Positions 45,400-55,526 are shown, counted from the first letter of the stretch. The stretch is DNA of 64,000 nt from Geodermatophilus marinus (GCF_003428645.1 NZ_QVQH01000024.1:1-64000); one strand, 5' to 3'. Program-made: numbers and translations. The notes: a model not told the origin generated them from the letters alone.

Positions 45400-45471
45400 C
45401 GCGATCATGAGGTCCGGGAGACGACACGCCGGGCCCCACCGGTGCGTCGTCTCCCGGACCCCATGATCGCG
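45400..45471. terminator. 28-bp near-perfect inverted repeat
   Basis: 45400-45427 (CGCGATCATGAGGTCCGGGA start) pairs with 45444-45471 with two mismatches around a 16-nt loop. It lies between convergent msrB and hemQ and can act as a bidirectional terminator. Its length is unusual for a simple terminator. Confidence 0.65.
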
Positions 45472-45511
45472 CGGGCGGCCCGGTGCTACGCCAGGTCTGG
45501 CCGACCAGGTG

Positions 45512-46243
45512 CTACGCCAGGTCGGCGACGAGCTCGGCGACCGGCTTGCGCACCCCGGTGTAGAAGGGGATCTCCTCACGCACGTGCCGCCGGGCCCGGC
45601 TGGCCCGCAGGTCGCGCATCAGGTCGACGATGCGGTGCAGCTCGTCGGCCTCGAAGGCCAGCAGCCACTCGTAGTCGCCGAGGCCGAACGAGGCGACCGT
45701 GTTCGCCCGGACGTCGGGGTAGGGCCGGGCCTGCATGCCGTGCTCCTTGAGCATGTCCCGGCGCTCCTCGTCGGGCAGCAGGTACCACTCGTAGGAGCGC
45801 ACGAACGGGTAGACGCACACCCAGCGGCGCGGCTCCTCCTCGGCCAGGAAGGCCGGGATGTGGCTGCGGTTGAACTCCGCCGGCCGGTGCAGCGCCATCT
45901 GGGACCACACCGGCTCCAGGTGCCGGCCGAGCGCCGTGCGGCGCAGCCGCGTGTAGGCCTCCTGCAGGGCCTCGGCGGCGGGTGCGTGCCACCACACCAT
46001 GAGGTCGGCGTCGGCCCGCAGCCCGGCCACGTCGTACACACCGCGGACGACGACGTCCTTGCCGGCGAGCTCGTCGACCAGGCCCTGGACCTCCTCGGCG
46101 AGGGCGGTGCGGGAGGTCTCGCCGAGCGGCCGGGCCAGCCGGAACACCGACCACATCGTGTAGCGGATGGTGGCGTTGAGCTCGTTGGCCCGCTTGCCGG
46201 TGCTGCGCTGCTCCGGCGCCTGCCGGTCGGTCTGCTCGCTCAT
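45512..46243 (-). CDS. hemQ: coproheme decarboxylase (HemQ, chlorite-dismutase fold)
   Basis: The 243-residue protein performs the last step of the coproporphyrin-dependent haem pathway, turning Fe-coproporphyrin III into haem b. Features are [57 protein letters not shown] (with the reactive Tyr) and [20 protein letters not shown] near the haem-binding region. It is separated from hemE and the oxidase by the DUF4126 gene and a small gene. Confidence 0.95.
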   Translation of the reverse strand: MSEQTDRQAPEQRSTGKRANELNATIRYTMWSVFRLARPLGETSRTALAEEVQGLVDELAGKDVVVRGVYDVAGLRADADLMVWWHAPAAEALQEAYTRLRRTALGRHLEPVWSQMALHRPAEFNRSHIPAFLAEEEPRRWVCVYPFVRSYEWYLLPDEERRDMLKEHGMQARPYPDVRANTVASFGLGDYEWLLAFEADELHRIVDLMRDLRASRARRHVREEIPFYTGVRKPVAELVADLA

Positions 46244-46318
46244 GGCCTCATTGTCGCCCGCCTCGACCGGGCGGGGCCGCGGCGCCGGTCACACCCGGCG
46301 CCGGCCGGCCGGCGCCGG

Positions 46319-46483
46319 TCAGGGTGCGGTCGGGGTGCGGTCGGTGGGACCGCCGCGCGACCGGGGCAGCCGGGCGGCGCGGCAGTCGTCGCACGCCGCC
46401 ATCCACACGTGGTGGCGCAGGCAGCGGGCGGGTCGGGCGGACAGGACGGGGATCTGGTGGACGGGGTGGTGCTGGACGGTCAC
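46319..46483 (-). CDS. possible 54-aa protein with Cys/His cluster
   Basis: A frame from GTG 46483 to 46319 reads HHPVHQIPVLSARPARCLRH, then HVWMAACDDCRAARLPRSRG. The CxxC plus nearby Cys and His pair could bind zinc. Support is limited to this pattern and the fit between hemQ and the next gene. It may be a shadow. Confidence 0.35.
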   Translation of the reverse strand: MTVQHHPVHQIPVLSARPARCLRHHVWMAACDDCRAARLPRSRGGPTDRTPTAP

Positions 46484-46551
46484 ACCGGTGTCAACCCCGG
46501 GCCGGTGCCGCAGATGCCCCGCCGGGAGGTGGCGCCGGGCACCGCGGTACC

Positions 46552-46597
46552 CGGCCCGAGCGCCCGGCCCGAGCGCCCGGCCCGAGCGCCCGGCCCG
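46552..46597. repeat. 13-bp tandem repeat, 3.5 copies
   Basis: CGGCCCGAGCGCC repeats at 46552, 46565 and 46578, with a partial copy to 46597. It abuts the end of the DUF4126 gene. Confidence 0.85.
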
Positions 46598-46598
46598 G

Positions 46599-47630
46599 TC
46601 AGGGGCGGGGCAGCGGGATGAGCGGCGCCACCAGGGGCCGGCGCCCGGGCCGGCAGGCGGCCGCGGCCAGCAGCAGGGCGACGCCGTCCTCGACCAGCGC
46701 GGCGGCCCGCGGGTCGAGCCACCGGCCGGCCGCCCGACGCCACGCCGACCCGCCCCAGGTGCCGGCGGCCGCGCCGGCCACCCCGGCAACGAGCGGCAGC
46801 GCCCCGTTGGCCCGCTCCCGCGCGGCCAGGCGGGTGGCGCCCACGCCCCCGGCGAGCAGCCGGGCGGCGGCCGACTGCGGGACGGTGCGGTCCGGGGTCT
46901 CCGGCTGCTTGTCGGCGACCACCTCCCCCGCCACCGCGGCCAGCGCGCCGGCGCGGGCCAGCACGCCCCGGCCGGGGGTGGTGAGCACCGGGCCGGCGAC
47001 CCCCAGCGAGCTGCGCATCCCGGCGGCCACGCCCAGCAGGCCGGCCCGGGCGGTCAGCCCCGCCCGGGCACGGGTGAGCGGGCGCCGCCGCTCCCGCCGC
47101 GTGGGCACCGCGGCCAGCACCGTCTGCACCGTGGCGCCGTAGGCCAGGTGCGGGACGACGTCGGCCACCCAGTCCTCCCGGCTCCAGGCGCGCGGGTCGC
47201 TGACCCCGAGCAGGGCCGCGGGCACGTCGGCGGCGGCCATCGCGGCCGCCCCGGCCGCCGCCGCGCCCAGCGGCGCCGGCAGCCGCACGCCGGCCGAGCG
47301 CGCGGCGCTGGCCAGCACGCCGACGCCCAGCCCGGTGGCGGTGCCGGCGAGCGCGCCGAGGGCGTCGCGGCGCTGCTCCCGCTTCCCCTGCCCCGGCAGG
47401 TCCTGGCCGGCGGCCGCCGCCGCGGCCTCGACCACCCGGCCCGGCAGGTCCGACGACGGCCGGCCGCGCAGCAGCACGTCGAGGTGGGTGACCGCGGTGA
47501 GCACGGTGGTGCCGGCCGCGCCAGCGGCCAGCCCCCGTGCCAGGGAGCCGAGCATGCCGCCAGCGTGTGCAGCGCCGGGCGCCCCGGCAACCGGAGCCCG
47601 GCCCGGCCGCACGCCCGGCGCCTCGCTCAC
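46599..47630 (-). CDS. membrane protein with C-terminal DUF4126-like domain
   Basis: The 343-residue protein starts at GTG 47630, overlapping the oxidase stop as GTGA. Hydrophobic Ala/Gly-rich helices run throughout. The region LTARAGLLGVAAGMRSSLGV to LAAVAGEVVADKQPETPDRT and RLLAGGVGATRLAARERANG matches the DUF4126 pattern. Coupled to haem genes, it may be a partner or simply co-transcribed. Confidence 0.7.
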   Translation of the reverse strand: MSEAPGVRPGRAPVAGAPGAAHAGGMLGSLARGLAAGAAGTTVLTAVTHLDVLLRGRPSSDLPGRVVEAAAAAAGQDLPGQGKREQRRDALGALAGTATGLGVGVLASAARSAGVRLPAPLGAAAAGAAAMAAADVPAALLGVSDPRAWSREDWVADVVPHLAYGATVQTVLAAVPTRRERRRPLTRARAGLTARAGLLGVAAGMRSSLGVAGPVLTTPGRGVLARAGALAAVAGEVVADKQPETPDRTVPQSAAARLLAGGVGATRLAARERANGALPLVAGVAGAAAGTWGGSAWRRAAGRWLDPRAAALVEDGVALLLAAAACRPGRRPLVAPLIPLPRP

Positions 47631-48991
47631 AGCAGGGCGTCGACCGCCCGGTGGGCGTCCCGGATGCAGGCGGGGACCCCCACCCCGTCGAACGCGGCGC
47701 CGGCCACCGCGAGGCCGGGGACCGCGGCCACCGCCGTCCGGACCGCCGCCACCCGCGCCGGGTGCCCCACCAGGTACTGCGGCAGCCCGCCGCCCCAGCG
47801 GACCACCCGGGTGGCCACCGGCTCGGGCCGGGCCAGGCCGAGCAGGTCGGCCACGTCGGCGACGACCGCCCCGGCGAGGTCCGCGTCGTCGCGCTGCAGC
47901 TCCGCCTCGTCGCGGAACCGGCCCACCGACGAGCGCACCAGCAGGTGCTCGCCGGAGGCCAGGTGCGGCCACTTCGCCGAGGACACGGTGACCCCCTTGA
48001 CCAGCCGGCCGGTCACCGGGGGGACCAGCAGGCCCGATCCGGCGTCGAGGTCCTGCGCGGGGAAGGCCATGGCGACCACGGCCATCGACGCGTAGGGGAT
48101 GCCCCCCAGCGGGTCGACCGCGCCGGGCGCCACGTCGGCCAGCAGCCGGGCCGCCTTCGGCGCCGGCGCGGTGACCAGCACCGCGTCGGCCCGCAGGGTG
48201 CCCGGTGCCGCCGCCGCCCCCACCGACAGCTCGAACCCGCCGTCGACCCGCCGCAGCCCGTGCGCCGGCGTGCGCAGCCGGACCTGCGCCCGCGAGGCCG
48301 CGACGAGGGCCGCCGGCAGCGCGCCGATCCCGTCGCGGACGGTGGCGAACACCGGGGTGCCCGGGTCGAACCGGCTGCCCGCCCCGGCGTCCCGGGCGGC
48401 CGCGGCCGCGGCCAGCACCGACCGCGCCCCGGGGAGGGCGGCGGCCAGCTGCGGCATGGTCGCCGCCAGGGACAGCTCGTCGGCCCGCCCCGCGTAGACG
48501 CCGCCGAGCAGCGGCTCGACCAGCCGGTCGACCACCTCGTCGCCGAGCCGCGCCCGGAGCAGGCCGCCGACCGCGGTGTCGCCGTCCCACCGCAGCGGCG
48601 GCAGGTCGGCCTCGGCGGCGACCCGCGCCACGCCGGCCGGGGTCAGGACGCCGTCGAGCCCGTCGGCGGAGGCCGGCACGCCGAGCACCGTCCCCGGCGG
48701 CAGCGGGTGCCGCCCGTCCGGGAGGACGACGGACGCCCGGGTGGTCGCCGGGGTCACCAGCCGGTCGCCCAGACCGAGCCGCTCGACCAGCCCGACCGCC
48801 TCCGGCACGCGGGCCAGCACCGCCTCGGGGCCGGTGTCGTACCAGTGCCCGGCCAGCTCGACGCGGTTCAGCTTGCCGCCCACCCGGTCCCCGGCCTCCA
48901 GGACGACGACCTCGTCGTCCGGCCGCCGGCGGTGCCACTCGAACGCCGCGGCCAGCCCGGTGATGCCGGCGCCGACGACGGCCAGCCTCAT
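47627..48991 (-). CDS. hemY: coproporphyrinogen/protoporphyrinogen oxidase (HemY/CgoX type)
   Basis: The 454-residue FAD enzyme oxidises coproporphyrinogen III to coproporphyrin III in Gram-positive haem synthesis. The dinucleotide motif [18 protein letters not shown] is at the N terminus, with [33 protein letters not shown] and the C-terminal FAD contact [23 protein letters not shown] 48991 overlaps the hemE stop. Confidence 0.93.
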   Translation of the reverse strand: MRLAVVGAGITGLAAAFEWHRRRPDDEVVVLEAGDRVGGKLNRVELAGHWYDTGPEAVLARVPEAVGLVERLGLGDRLVTPATTRASVVLPDGRHPLPPGTVLGVPASADGLDGVLTPAGVARVAAEADLPPLRWDGDTAVGGLLRARLGDEVVDRLVEPLLGGVYAGRADELSLAATMPQLAAALPGARSVLAAAAAARDAGAGSRFDPGTPVFATVRDGIGALPAALVAASRAQVRLRTPAHGLRRVDGGFELSVGAAAAPGTLRADAVLVTAPAPKAARLLADVAPGAVDPLGGIPYASMAVVAMAFPAQDLDAGSGLLVPPVTGRLVKGVTVSSAKWPHLASGEHLLVRSSVGRFRDEAELQRDDADLAGAVVADVADLLGLARPEPVATRVVRWGGGLPQYLVGHPARVAAVRTAVAAVPGLAVAGAAFDGVGVPACIRDAHRAVDALL

Positions 48992-50043
48992 CGCGCCGAC
49001 AGCTCGTGCACGAGCTCGACGACGTGGGTGAGCACGTCGGGGTCGGTCTCCGGCAGGACGCCGTGCCCGAGGTTGAACACGTGCCCGCGGGCGGCCCGGC
49101 CCTGCTCGACCACCCGGCGCACCTCGCGGTCGACGGTGGCGCGGTCGGCCAGCAGGACGGCGGGGTCCAGGTTGCCCTGCAGCGAGCGCTGCGGGCCGAC
49201 GCGGCGGGCCGCCTCGTCCAGCGGCACCCGCCAGTCGACACCGACCACGTCGGCCCCGGCGTCACCGACGAGGGCGAGGAGCTCCCCGGTGCCGACGCCG
49301 AAGTGGATCCGCGGCACGTCGCGCTCCCCCAGCCCGTCGAACACCGCGCGCGAGTGCGGCAGCACCCGCTCGGCGTAGTCCGCGGCCGAGAGCACGCCGG
49401 CCCAGGAGTCGAAGAGCTGGACGGCGGAGGCGCCGGCATCGACCTGGGCGCGCAGGAAGGTGGTCGCCGACACCGCCAGCCGCTCCATGAGCCGCTGCCA
49501 GGCCTGCGGTTCGGCGTACATGAACGCCTTGGTGCGGGCGTGCTCCTTGGACGGCCCGCCCTCGATGAGGTAGGTGGCGAGGGTGAACGGCGCCCCGGCG
49601 AAGCCGATGAGCGGGACCGGGCCCAGCTCGGCGACCAGCCGGCGCACCGCGACCTCGAGGAAGGCCAGCCGCTCGGGCTCCAGCGGCGGCAGCGCGTCGA
49701 CGTCGGCGACGGTGCGCACCGGCCGGGCCACCACCGGCCCGACGCCGGGCTGGATCTCGATGTCCACCCCCGCGACGACCAGGGGCAGCACGATGTCGGA
49801 GAACAGGATCGCGGCGTCCACCCCGTGCCGGCGGACCGGCTGCAGGGTGATCTCGGTGACCAGGTCGGGGTCCTGGCAGGCCTCGAGCATCTTCGTGCCG
49901 GCCCGCAGCGCCCGGTACTCCGGCAGCGACCGGCCGGCCTGCCGCATGAACCACACGGGGGTGCGGGCCACCGGCAGCCCCCGGGCGGCGCGCACCAGGT
50001 CGGAGTCGGCGGGCGGGGACGTCGGGTTGCCAGCGGGGGTCAC
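48988..50043 (-). CDS. hemE: uroporphyrinogen decarboxylase
   Basis: The 351-residue enzyme converts uroporphyrinogen III to coproporphyrinogen III. Diagnostic stretches are [60 protein letters not shown] and [13 protein letters not shown], with [17 protein letters not shown] at the C terminus. The start is GTG 50043. It heads the hemE-cgoX-DUF4126 operon and is divergent from DUF3000. Confidence 0.96.
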   Translation of the reverse strand: MTPAGNPTSPPADSDLVRAARGLPVARTPVWFMRQAGRSLPEYRALRAGTKMLEACQDPDLVTEITLQPVRRHGVDAAILFSDIVLPLVVAGVDIEIQPGVGPVVARPVRTVADVDALPPLEPERLAFLEVAVRRLVAELGPVPLIGFAGAPFTLATYLIEGGPSKEHARTKAFMYAEPQAWQRLMERLAVSATTFLRAQVDAGASAVQLFDSWAGVLSAADYAERVLPHSRAVFDGLGERDVPRIHFGVGTGELLALVGDAGADVVGVDWRVPLDEAARRVGPQRSLQGNLDPAVLLADRATVDREVRRVVEQGRAARGHVFNLGHGVLPETDPDVLTHVVELVHELSAR

Positions 50044-50115
50044 GACGCCCGATCCTCCCAGAACCGGTGCGGCGCGTCGGCGCCACGGGGCCGCCCGGCG
50101 ACCTACCCTGCGAAC

Positions 50116-50760
50116 GTGGAGCCCACCAGCCCGGCCGGTGCCGGGCACGGTCCCGGCGCCCGCGCCGGCGACCAGCCCCCCGCGGAGTTCCGGGCTGCCC
50201 TCGAGTCGCTGGCCGGCGTGACCCCCCGCCCCGAGGTCAGGATCGAGCCCATCCCGGCCCCGCAGCGGCTGGCGCCCTTCGCCGCCGCGCTCGCCCTCCA
50301 CGTCGTCGACCCCGACGGCGACCCCGACGCCGGGGACGACGCCGAGGTGGCCACCGGGCGGTTCATCGTGCTGCACGACCCGGCCGGCCACGAGTCCTGG
50401 GCCGGCACCACCCGCTGCGTCGGTTACCTGTCGGCCGGCACCGACGAGCACATGGTCGACGACGCGATGTTCTCCGAGGTCGCCTGGAGCTGGCTCACCG
50501 ACGCCCTCGCCGAGTCCGGCGCGGCCCACCACGCGGTCGGGGGCACGGTGACCCGGACCGCGTCCACCCGCTTCGGCGAGCTGGCCGGCCCCGAGCACAG
50601 CGTGGACGTGGAGCTCCGGGCCTCCTGGACCGCCGCCGACGCCGCCCTCGACCGGCACCTCGAGGCCTGGCTGCAGGTCCTCGGCAACGCCGCGGGGCTC
50701 CCCCCGCCGGGCGTGCGGCTGCTGGGTCCCGGTCAGGGCGGGGACGACGGCACTCTCTAA
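50116..50760 (+). CDS. DUF3000 family protein
   Basis: The 214-residue protein from GTG 50116 matches the actinobacterial DUF3000 family: [20 protein letters not shown] near the start, [20 protein letters not shown], then [20 protein letters not shown] and [14 protein letters not shown]. The function is unknown. It is conserved beside the RNase D gene in many actinobacteria. Confidence 0.88.
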   Translation: MEPTSPAGAGHGPGARAGDQPPAEFRAALESLAGVTPRPEVRIEPIPAPQRLAPFAAALALHVVDPDGDPDAGDDAEVATGRFIVLHDPAGHESWAGTTRCVGYLSAGTDEHMVDDAMFSEVAWSWLTDALAESGAAHHAVGGTVTRTASTRFGELAGPEHSVDVELRASWTAADAALDRHLEAWLQVLGNAAGLPPPGVRLLGPGQGGDDGTL

Positions 50761-50917
50761 CATCGGGGGGAACCGGGGGAGCCGACGCGCGTTCCCTGCC
50801 GGCAGCCCCCCGCGGCCCGACGCGGAGCGTGCGGCGCCGGAGCGCCAGACCTGCGGGAAGGGAACCACCCTGAGCACCGAGCCCAGCACCGCCCCGGAGC
50901 AGGAGACCGCCCCGGCG

Positions 50918-52105
50918 GTGCCGCTCCTGGCCCCCCGCGACGGGCTGCCCCCCGTCGTCGAGACCTCCACCGCGCTGGTCGACTACGCCGACGCGCTGCG
51001 CGCGGGCACCGGGCCGGTGGCCGTCGACGCCGAGCGCGCCTCCGGCTACCGCTACGGCCAGCGCGCCTACCTCGTGCAGCTGCGCCGCGCCGGCGCCGGC
51101 ACGGGGCTGGTCGACCCCGTCCCGCTGCCCGACCTCTCCGTGCTGCAGGCGGCCATCGCCGACGCCGAGTGGGTGCTGCACGCGGCCAACCAGGACCTCC
51201 CCTGCCTGGCCGAGGTCGGGCTGGTGCCGACCCGCATCTTCGACACCGAGCTCGCCGCCCGGCTGGCCGGGCTGCCCCGCGTGGGCCTCGGGGCCGTGGT
51301 CGAGTCGCTGCTGGGCTACTCGCTGCAGAAGGGGCACTCCGCGGCCGACTGGAGCACCCGCCCGCTGCCCCAGGAGTGGCTGGTCTACGCCGCCCTGGAC
51401 GTGGAGGTGCTGGTCGAGCTGCGCGACGCGCTCGCCGCGCTGCTCGAGGAGCAGGGCAAGACCGAGTGGGCGCGCCAGGAGTTCGCGGCCGTCGTCGCCG
51501 CCGGCCCGCCGGCCCCGCGGGTCGACCCCTGGCGCCGGACGTCGGGGGTGCACGGGCTGCGCAACCGCCGCCAGCTCGGCATGCTGCGCGCCCTGTGGCA
51601 GGCCCGCGACGAGCTGGCCCGCCGGCGCGACGTGGCCCCCGGCCGGGTGCTGCCCGACGCCGCCATGGTCTCGGCCGTGCAGGCCGACCCGCGCGACGAG
51701 GCGGCCCTGCTGGAGCTGCCGGTCTTCCGAGGGCGCGCCAACCGCCGGCTCGTGGGCACCTGGTTCGGCGCGCTCGCCCGCGGGCGGGCGCTGCCGGAGG
51801 CGGAGCTGCCCCCGCACAGCCGCCCCGGGGACGGGCCCCCGCCGGTGAACCGGTGGGCCGACCGGGACCCGGCCGCGGCCACCCGCCTGCAGAAGGCCCG
51901 GGCCGCGCTGGCCGCGCTGTCGGAGCAGCACGCCGTGCCGGTCGAGAACATCCTCTCCCCCGACCTGGTCCGACGGCTGATGTGGGCCCCGCCCGAGGTC
52001 CGGGACCCCGACGCCGTCGCCGCCGTGCTGCGGGCGGGCGGTGCGCGGGAGTGGCAGGTCGCGCTGACCCTCGACGCGCTGAGCGACGCCGTCACCGCCG
52101 CCTGA
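50918..52105 (+). CDS. rnd: ribonuclease D (DEDDy exonuclease plus HRDC)
   Basis: The 395-residue 3'-5' exonuclease is involved in tRNA and RNA processing. The DEDDy residues appear in [20 protein letters not shown] (Asp, Glu), [18 protein letters not shown] (Asp) and [20 protein letters not shown] (Tyr, Asp). An HRDC domain follows ([20 protein letters not shown]). The GTG at 50918 is the conservative start. A CTG at 50870 in frame behind GGAAGGGA would add 16 residues ([12 protein letters not shown]...) and may be the true start. Confidence 0.93.
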   Translation: MPLLAPRDGLPPVVETSTALVDYADALRAGTGPVAVDAERASGYRYGQRAYLVQLRRAGAGTGLVDPVPLPDLSVLQAAIADAEWVLHAANQDLPCLAEVGLVPTRIFDTELAARLAGLPRVGLGAVVESLLGYSLQKGHSAADWSTRPLPQEWLVYAALDVEVLVELRDALAALLEEQGKTEWARQEFAAVVAAGPPAPRVDPWRRTSGVHGLRNRRQLGMLRALWQARDELARRRDVAPGRVLPDAAMVSAVQADPRDEAALLELPVFRGRANRRLVGTWFGALARGRALPEAELPPHSRPGDGPPPVNRWADRDPAAATRLQKARAALAALSEQHAVPVENILSPDLVRRLMWAPPEVRDPDAVAAVLRAGGAREWQVALTLDALSDAVTAA

Positions 52106-52109
52106 CCCG

Positions 52110-52197
52110 CCCCGGCACAGCCTGTCCCGCCCGCTGCACAGGAAGCTCCTCCCACGTCCACGGCCCGTCGACGGGGGAACTGCTCCCTGTGCCGGGG
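52110..52197. terminator. long-loop hairpin between convergent genes
   Basis: CCCCGGCACAG (52110-52120) and CTGTGCCGGGG (52187-52197) pair perfectly, separating rnd from the sugar-permease gene. Confidence 0.5.
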
Positions 52198-52206
52198 GGA
52201 CGGGGG

Positions 52207-53496
52207 TCAGCGTCGAGCGGTGGTCGCCCGGCGGCGGGCCAGGGCGTCGACGCTCGCGGCCAGCAGCAGGACGCCGCCGGTGATGATGAAGTTCAGGTAC
52301 GCCTGGACGCCCAGCAGGCCGAGGCCGTTGGCGATGATCGCGATGACCAGACCGCCGAGCACGGCGTCCCGGACCCGGCCACGCCCCCCGAAGAGGCTGG
52401 TGCCACCGATCACCGCGGCGCCCACCGCGTAGAGGAGCGTGTTGCCCGCCCCGGAGCCGGGTGTCACCGAGCCGAGCCGGGAGGCGGCGGCGATGCCGCT
52501 GATCGCGGCCATCGTCCCGGCGATCACGAACACCGACACCCGGATGCGGGTGACGTCGATGCCGGCCCGGCGGGCGGCCTCGGCGTTGCCCCCGACCGCG
52601 TAGACGTGCCGGCCGTAGCCGGTGCGGCCGAGCAGGAAGGTCAGGGCCAGGAGCAGGACCAGCACCAGCGGCACGGCGTACGGGATGCCGGCGAGCTCGA
52701 CCGCCGCCGAGAGCGCTCGGTCGACGCTGAGCACGGCCGTGACGCCGAGGACGACGGCGGCGATGAGCACGATGCGGGCCACGACGATGACCAGCGGCTC
52801 CGAGGCCAGCTTCCTGGCCCGCTGGCTGCGCCAGCGGGCCAGCTGCAGGCCGGCGTAGAGCAGCACCAGCAGCACCGCCAGCAGCCACCCCAGCCACACC
52901 GGCAGGGTGTCGTTGCTGATGCCGTTGATGACCGGGTCGCGCACCGGCACGGTCCCGCCCTGGCCGATGAGGCGCAGCGTCACGCCCTGCCAGCCGAGGA
53001 ACAGCGCGAGGGTGACCACGAACGACGGGATGCCGACGATGCCCACCAGGCTGCCGGTGAACACCCCGATCAGCATGCCGGTGGCCACCGCCGCCAGCAC
53101 CGCGACCCACCAGGGCGAACCGGACTCGGCCAGCAGCTGGGCCAGGACGGCGGCGCACACGCCGCTGACGACACCGGCCGACAGGTCGATCTCGCCCAGC
53201 AGGAGCACGAACACCAGGCCCATGGCCAGCAGGGTGATCGGGACCGCCTGGACCAGGAGGTTGGTCAGGTTCAGCGGGGTGAGGAAGGTGTCCGGTCGCA
53301 GGACGGTGAACAGGATCCCGAGGACGACGATGCCGAGAACGGCCGGCAGCGCCCCCAGGTCGCCGCCGCGCACCTTGTCGACGTACCCGCGGACGATCGC
53401 GCCGACGGAGTCCGCCGCGCGGTCACCCTCGAAGCCGGAGGAGGCGCCCCCCGGCTCCTGCGCGCTGGTGGGGGTCTGGATCGTGTTCCCGGACAT
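52207..53496 (-). CDS. sugar ABC transporter permease (XylH/RbsC type)
   Basis: The 429-residue permease has about ten helices: LGALPAVLGIVVLGILFTVL, LLVQAVPITLLAMGLVFVLL, LLGEIDLSAGVVSGVCAAVL and the conserved VYAVGGNAEAARRAGIDVTR cytoplasmic loop, then GTSLFGGRGRVRDAVLGGLV. This is the BPD_transp_2 family for monosaccharides. The start is 2 nt after the ATPase stop, so it is co-translated. Confidence 0.93.
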   Translation of the reverse strand: MSGNTIQTPTSAQEPGGASSGFEGDRAADSVGAIVRGYVDKVRGGDLGALPAVLGIVVLGILFTVLRPDTFLTPLNLTNLLVQAVPITLLAMGLVFVLLLGEIDLSAGVVSGVCAAVLAQLLAESGSPWWVAVLAAVATGMLIGVFTGSLVGIVGIPSFVVTLALFLGWQGVTLRLIGQGGTVPVRDPVINGISNDTLPVWLGWLLAVLLVLLYAGLQLARWRSQRARKLASEPLVIVVARIVLIAAVVLGVTAVLSVDRALSAAVELAGIPYAVPLVLVLLLALTFLLGRTGYGRHVYAVGGNAEAARRAGIDVTRIRVSVFVIAGTMAAISGIAAASRLGSVTPGSGAGNTLLYAVGAAVIGGTSLFGGRGRVRDAVLGGLVIAIIANGLGLLGVQAYLNFIITGGVLLLAASVDALARRRATTARR

Positions 53497-53498
53497 CG

Positions 53499-54317
53499 TC
53501 AGACCCCTGCCTCCGCGACGGTGGGCTCGATCCCCAGGTCGCCCGACCGTCCGGCGGTGATGAGCTCGACCACCTGGGCGCGGTCCACCTGGTCGACGGG
53601 GACGTCGGCGGCGATCCGCCCCAGGTACAGGGCGGCGACCCGGTCGGCGACCTCGAACACGTCGACCATGTTGTGGGAGATGAAGATGACGGCGTGACCG
53701 GTGTCGGCCAGCCGGCGCACCAGGTCGAGCACCTGCCGGGTCTGGGCGACACCGAGCGCGGCCGTCGGCTCGTCGAGGATGACCAGCTTCGACTCCCAGA
53801 GCACCGCCTTGGCGATGGCCACGGTCTGCCGCTGGCCGCCGGACAGGCTGGACACCAGCTGCCGCACCGACTTCAGGGTGCGCACCGACAGCTTGGTGAG
53901 CGTGTCCCGGGCCGCCTGCTCCATGGAGGCCTCGTCGAGGACGACCCCCCGCTTGCGCTCCCGGCCCAGGAACATGTTCTGGACGACGTCGAGGTTGTCG
54001 GCCAGCGCGAGGTCCTGGTAGACGACCTCGATGCCGAGCCGGGCGGCGTCCCGCGGCCCGTGCAGGTGGACCCGCCGGCCCTCGAAGACCACCTCGCCGG
54101 AGTCGACGGGGTGGATACCGGCGATGGCCTTGATCAGCGTGCTCTTGCCGGCCCCGTTGTCACCCACCAGCGCCGTGACCTGGCCGGGGTACACCGTCAG
54201 GTGGACGTCGTGCAGCACCTGCACGGCGCCGAAGCTCTTGTTGACGCCGCGCAGCTCGAGGGTGGGGCTGCCGGGGCCGGGGTGGCCGTCGCTGGGACGG
54301 TCCGGGAGAACGGACAC
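53499..54317 (-). CDS. sugar ABC transporter ATP-binding protein, single domain
   Basis: The 272-residue protein has Walker A LVGDNGAGKSTLIKAIAG, Q-loop VVYQDLALADNLDVVQNMFL, signature SSLSGGQRQTVAIAKAV and Walker B KLVILDEPTAALGV with IFISHNM. Xylose and ribose systems often carry a tandem-domain ATPase of about 500 residues; this is the short, one-domain form that would dimerise. It is followed by the permease. Confidence 0.94.
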   Translation of the reverse strand: MSVLPDRPSDGHPGPGSPTLELRGVNKSFGAVQVLHDVHLTVYPGQVTALVGDNGAGKSTLIKAIAGIHPVDSGEVVFEGRRVHLHGPRDAARLGIEVVYQDLALADNLDVVQNMFLGRERKRGVVLDEASMEQAARDTLTKLSVRTLKSVRQLVSSLSGGQRQTVAIAKAVLWESKLVILDEPTAALGVAQTRQVLDLVRRLADTGHAVIFISHNMVDVFEVADRVAALYLGRIAADVPVDQVDRAQVVELITAGRSGDLGIEPTVAEAGV

Positions 54318-54391
54318 GCCGCTCCTTCCAGGGGTGTCACGGGCTCGGGGACGGCAGCGGACACGGGACGCCAGGACGGGTCGAGTGTCCG

Positions 54392-54428
54392 CCGTCGGGG
54401 CGCCCCCGGGTAGGGGGCGCCCCGACGG
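54392..54428 (-). terminator. perfect 16-bp hairpin between binding-protein and ATPase genes
   Basis: CCGTCGGGGCGCCCCC (54392-54407) and its complement (54413-54428) enclose GGGTA. It lies 6 bp after the binding-protein stop and 75 bp before the ATPase start, a typical place for partial termination or 3'-end protection that lets the binding protein be made in excess. Confidence 0.8.
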
Positions 54429-54434
54429 CAGGAC

Positions 54435-55526
54435 TCACTGGATGCCGAGCTCGGTGCAGGCCGAGGCGAACTCGCCGGTGCACAGGTCGGCGGCGGTGAC
54501 GAAGCCGTCGTCGACGACGTCCTTCACGTTGTCCCGGAAGATCGACACCGGCTCGAGCAGGACCGAGGGCACCGACCGGCCACCCTCCGGGTCCTCGGCC
54601 TCGCCGTTGGTCTCGGCCTCCTCGCCGTTGATCAGCGCGATGGCGAGCTCGGCGAGCGCGTTGGCCTCCTCCGCGATCGGCTTGTAGACGGTCATGCACT
54701 GGCGCCCCGCGAGGATGTTCTGCAGACCCTCGGTGGTGGCGTCCTGCCCGGTCACCGGCACCTGACCGGCGACGTTGTTGCGGGCCAGCACGGAGATCAC
54801 CGAGTTGGCCAGGCCGTCGTTGGCGGCCAGCACGCCCTGGATGTTCCCGCCGGCCTGGGTGTACATCTGCTCGAAGATGGTCGCCGCCTGCTGGTTGTCC
54901 CAGCCCGGCACGGCCTGCTCGGCGACCTGCGTGTAGTTCGGGATGGCGTCGAGGACCTCGTGCGCGCCCTCGGAGAAGAGGGTGGCGTTGTTGTCGTCCG
55001 GCGAACCGTTGAGGAAGGCGATGCTGGCCTGCGTGTCCGGCCCGAGGCACTGGGCCAGGCCCTCGCCCTGGAGCCGGCCGACCTGGGTGTTGTCGAAGGA
55101 GACGTAGTACTCGGCCGACCCGCCGAGGGTGAGCCGGTCGTAGTCGATGGTCTGCACGCCCTGCGAGGCGGCCTGCTGCTGGATCTGCGCACCGGAGGCG
55201 CTGTCCAGGTTGACGATGGCCAGGACCGTGACGCCGCTGGTGATCATCTGCTCGGCGATCGTGGCCATCCGCTGGGCGTCGCCCTCGGCGTTCTGGATGT
55301 CGTACTCGACGCCGGCCTCCTCGAAGGCCTGCTCCAGGAGCGGCCGGTCGGCGGACTCCCACCGCACCGAGGACTCGGTGTCGGGGAGGATCACGCCCAC
55401 CCTGCCGGCGGCGTCACCGCCACCGCCGCCACCGCCGCCACCGCCGTCGTCGTCCCCGCCGCACGCGGCCAGGCTGAACACGAGCGAGGCGGCCAGAGCC
55501 GTCATCAGGGTGCGGGGTCGCGCCAT
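54435..55526 (-). CDS. sugar-binding lipoprotein of the ABC transporter (XylF/periplasmic-binding 1 type)
   Basis: The 363-residue lipoprotein has signal MARPRTLMTALAASLVFSLA with lipobox LAAC, an Asp/Gly run (ten glycines) as linker, and the periplasmic-binding fold: GVILPDTESSVRWESADRPL, TVLAIVNLDSASGAQIQQQA, ASQGVQTIDYDRLTLGG, AFLNGSPDDNNATLFSEGA and QVPVTGQDATTEGLQNILAG. The last is the xylose-binding GQDA pattern. It is the first gene of the transporter operon. Confidence 0.93.
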   Translation of the reverse strand: MARPRTLMTALAASLVFSLAACGGDDDGGGGGGGGGGDAAGRVGVILPDTESSVRWESADRPLLEQAFEEAGVEYDIQNAEGDAQRMATIAEQMITSGVTVLAIVNLDSASGAQIQQQAASQGVQTIDYDRLTLGGSAEYYVSFDNTQVGRLQGEGLAQCLGPDTQASIAFLNGSPDDNNATLFSEGAHEVLDAIPNYTQVAEQAVPGWDNQQAATIFEQMYTQAGGNIQGVLAANDGLANSVISVLARNNVAGQVPVTGQDATTEGLQNILAGRQCMTVYKPIAEEANALAELAIALINGEEAETNGEAEDPEGGRSVPSVLLEPVSIFRDNVKDVVDDGFVTAADLCTGEFASACTELGIQ

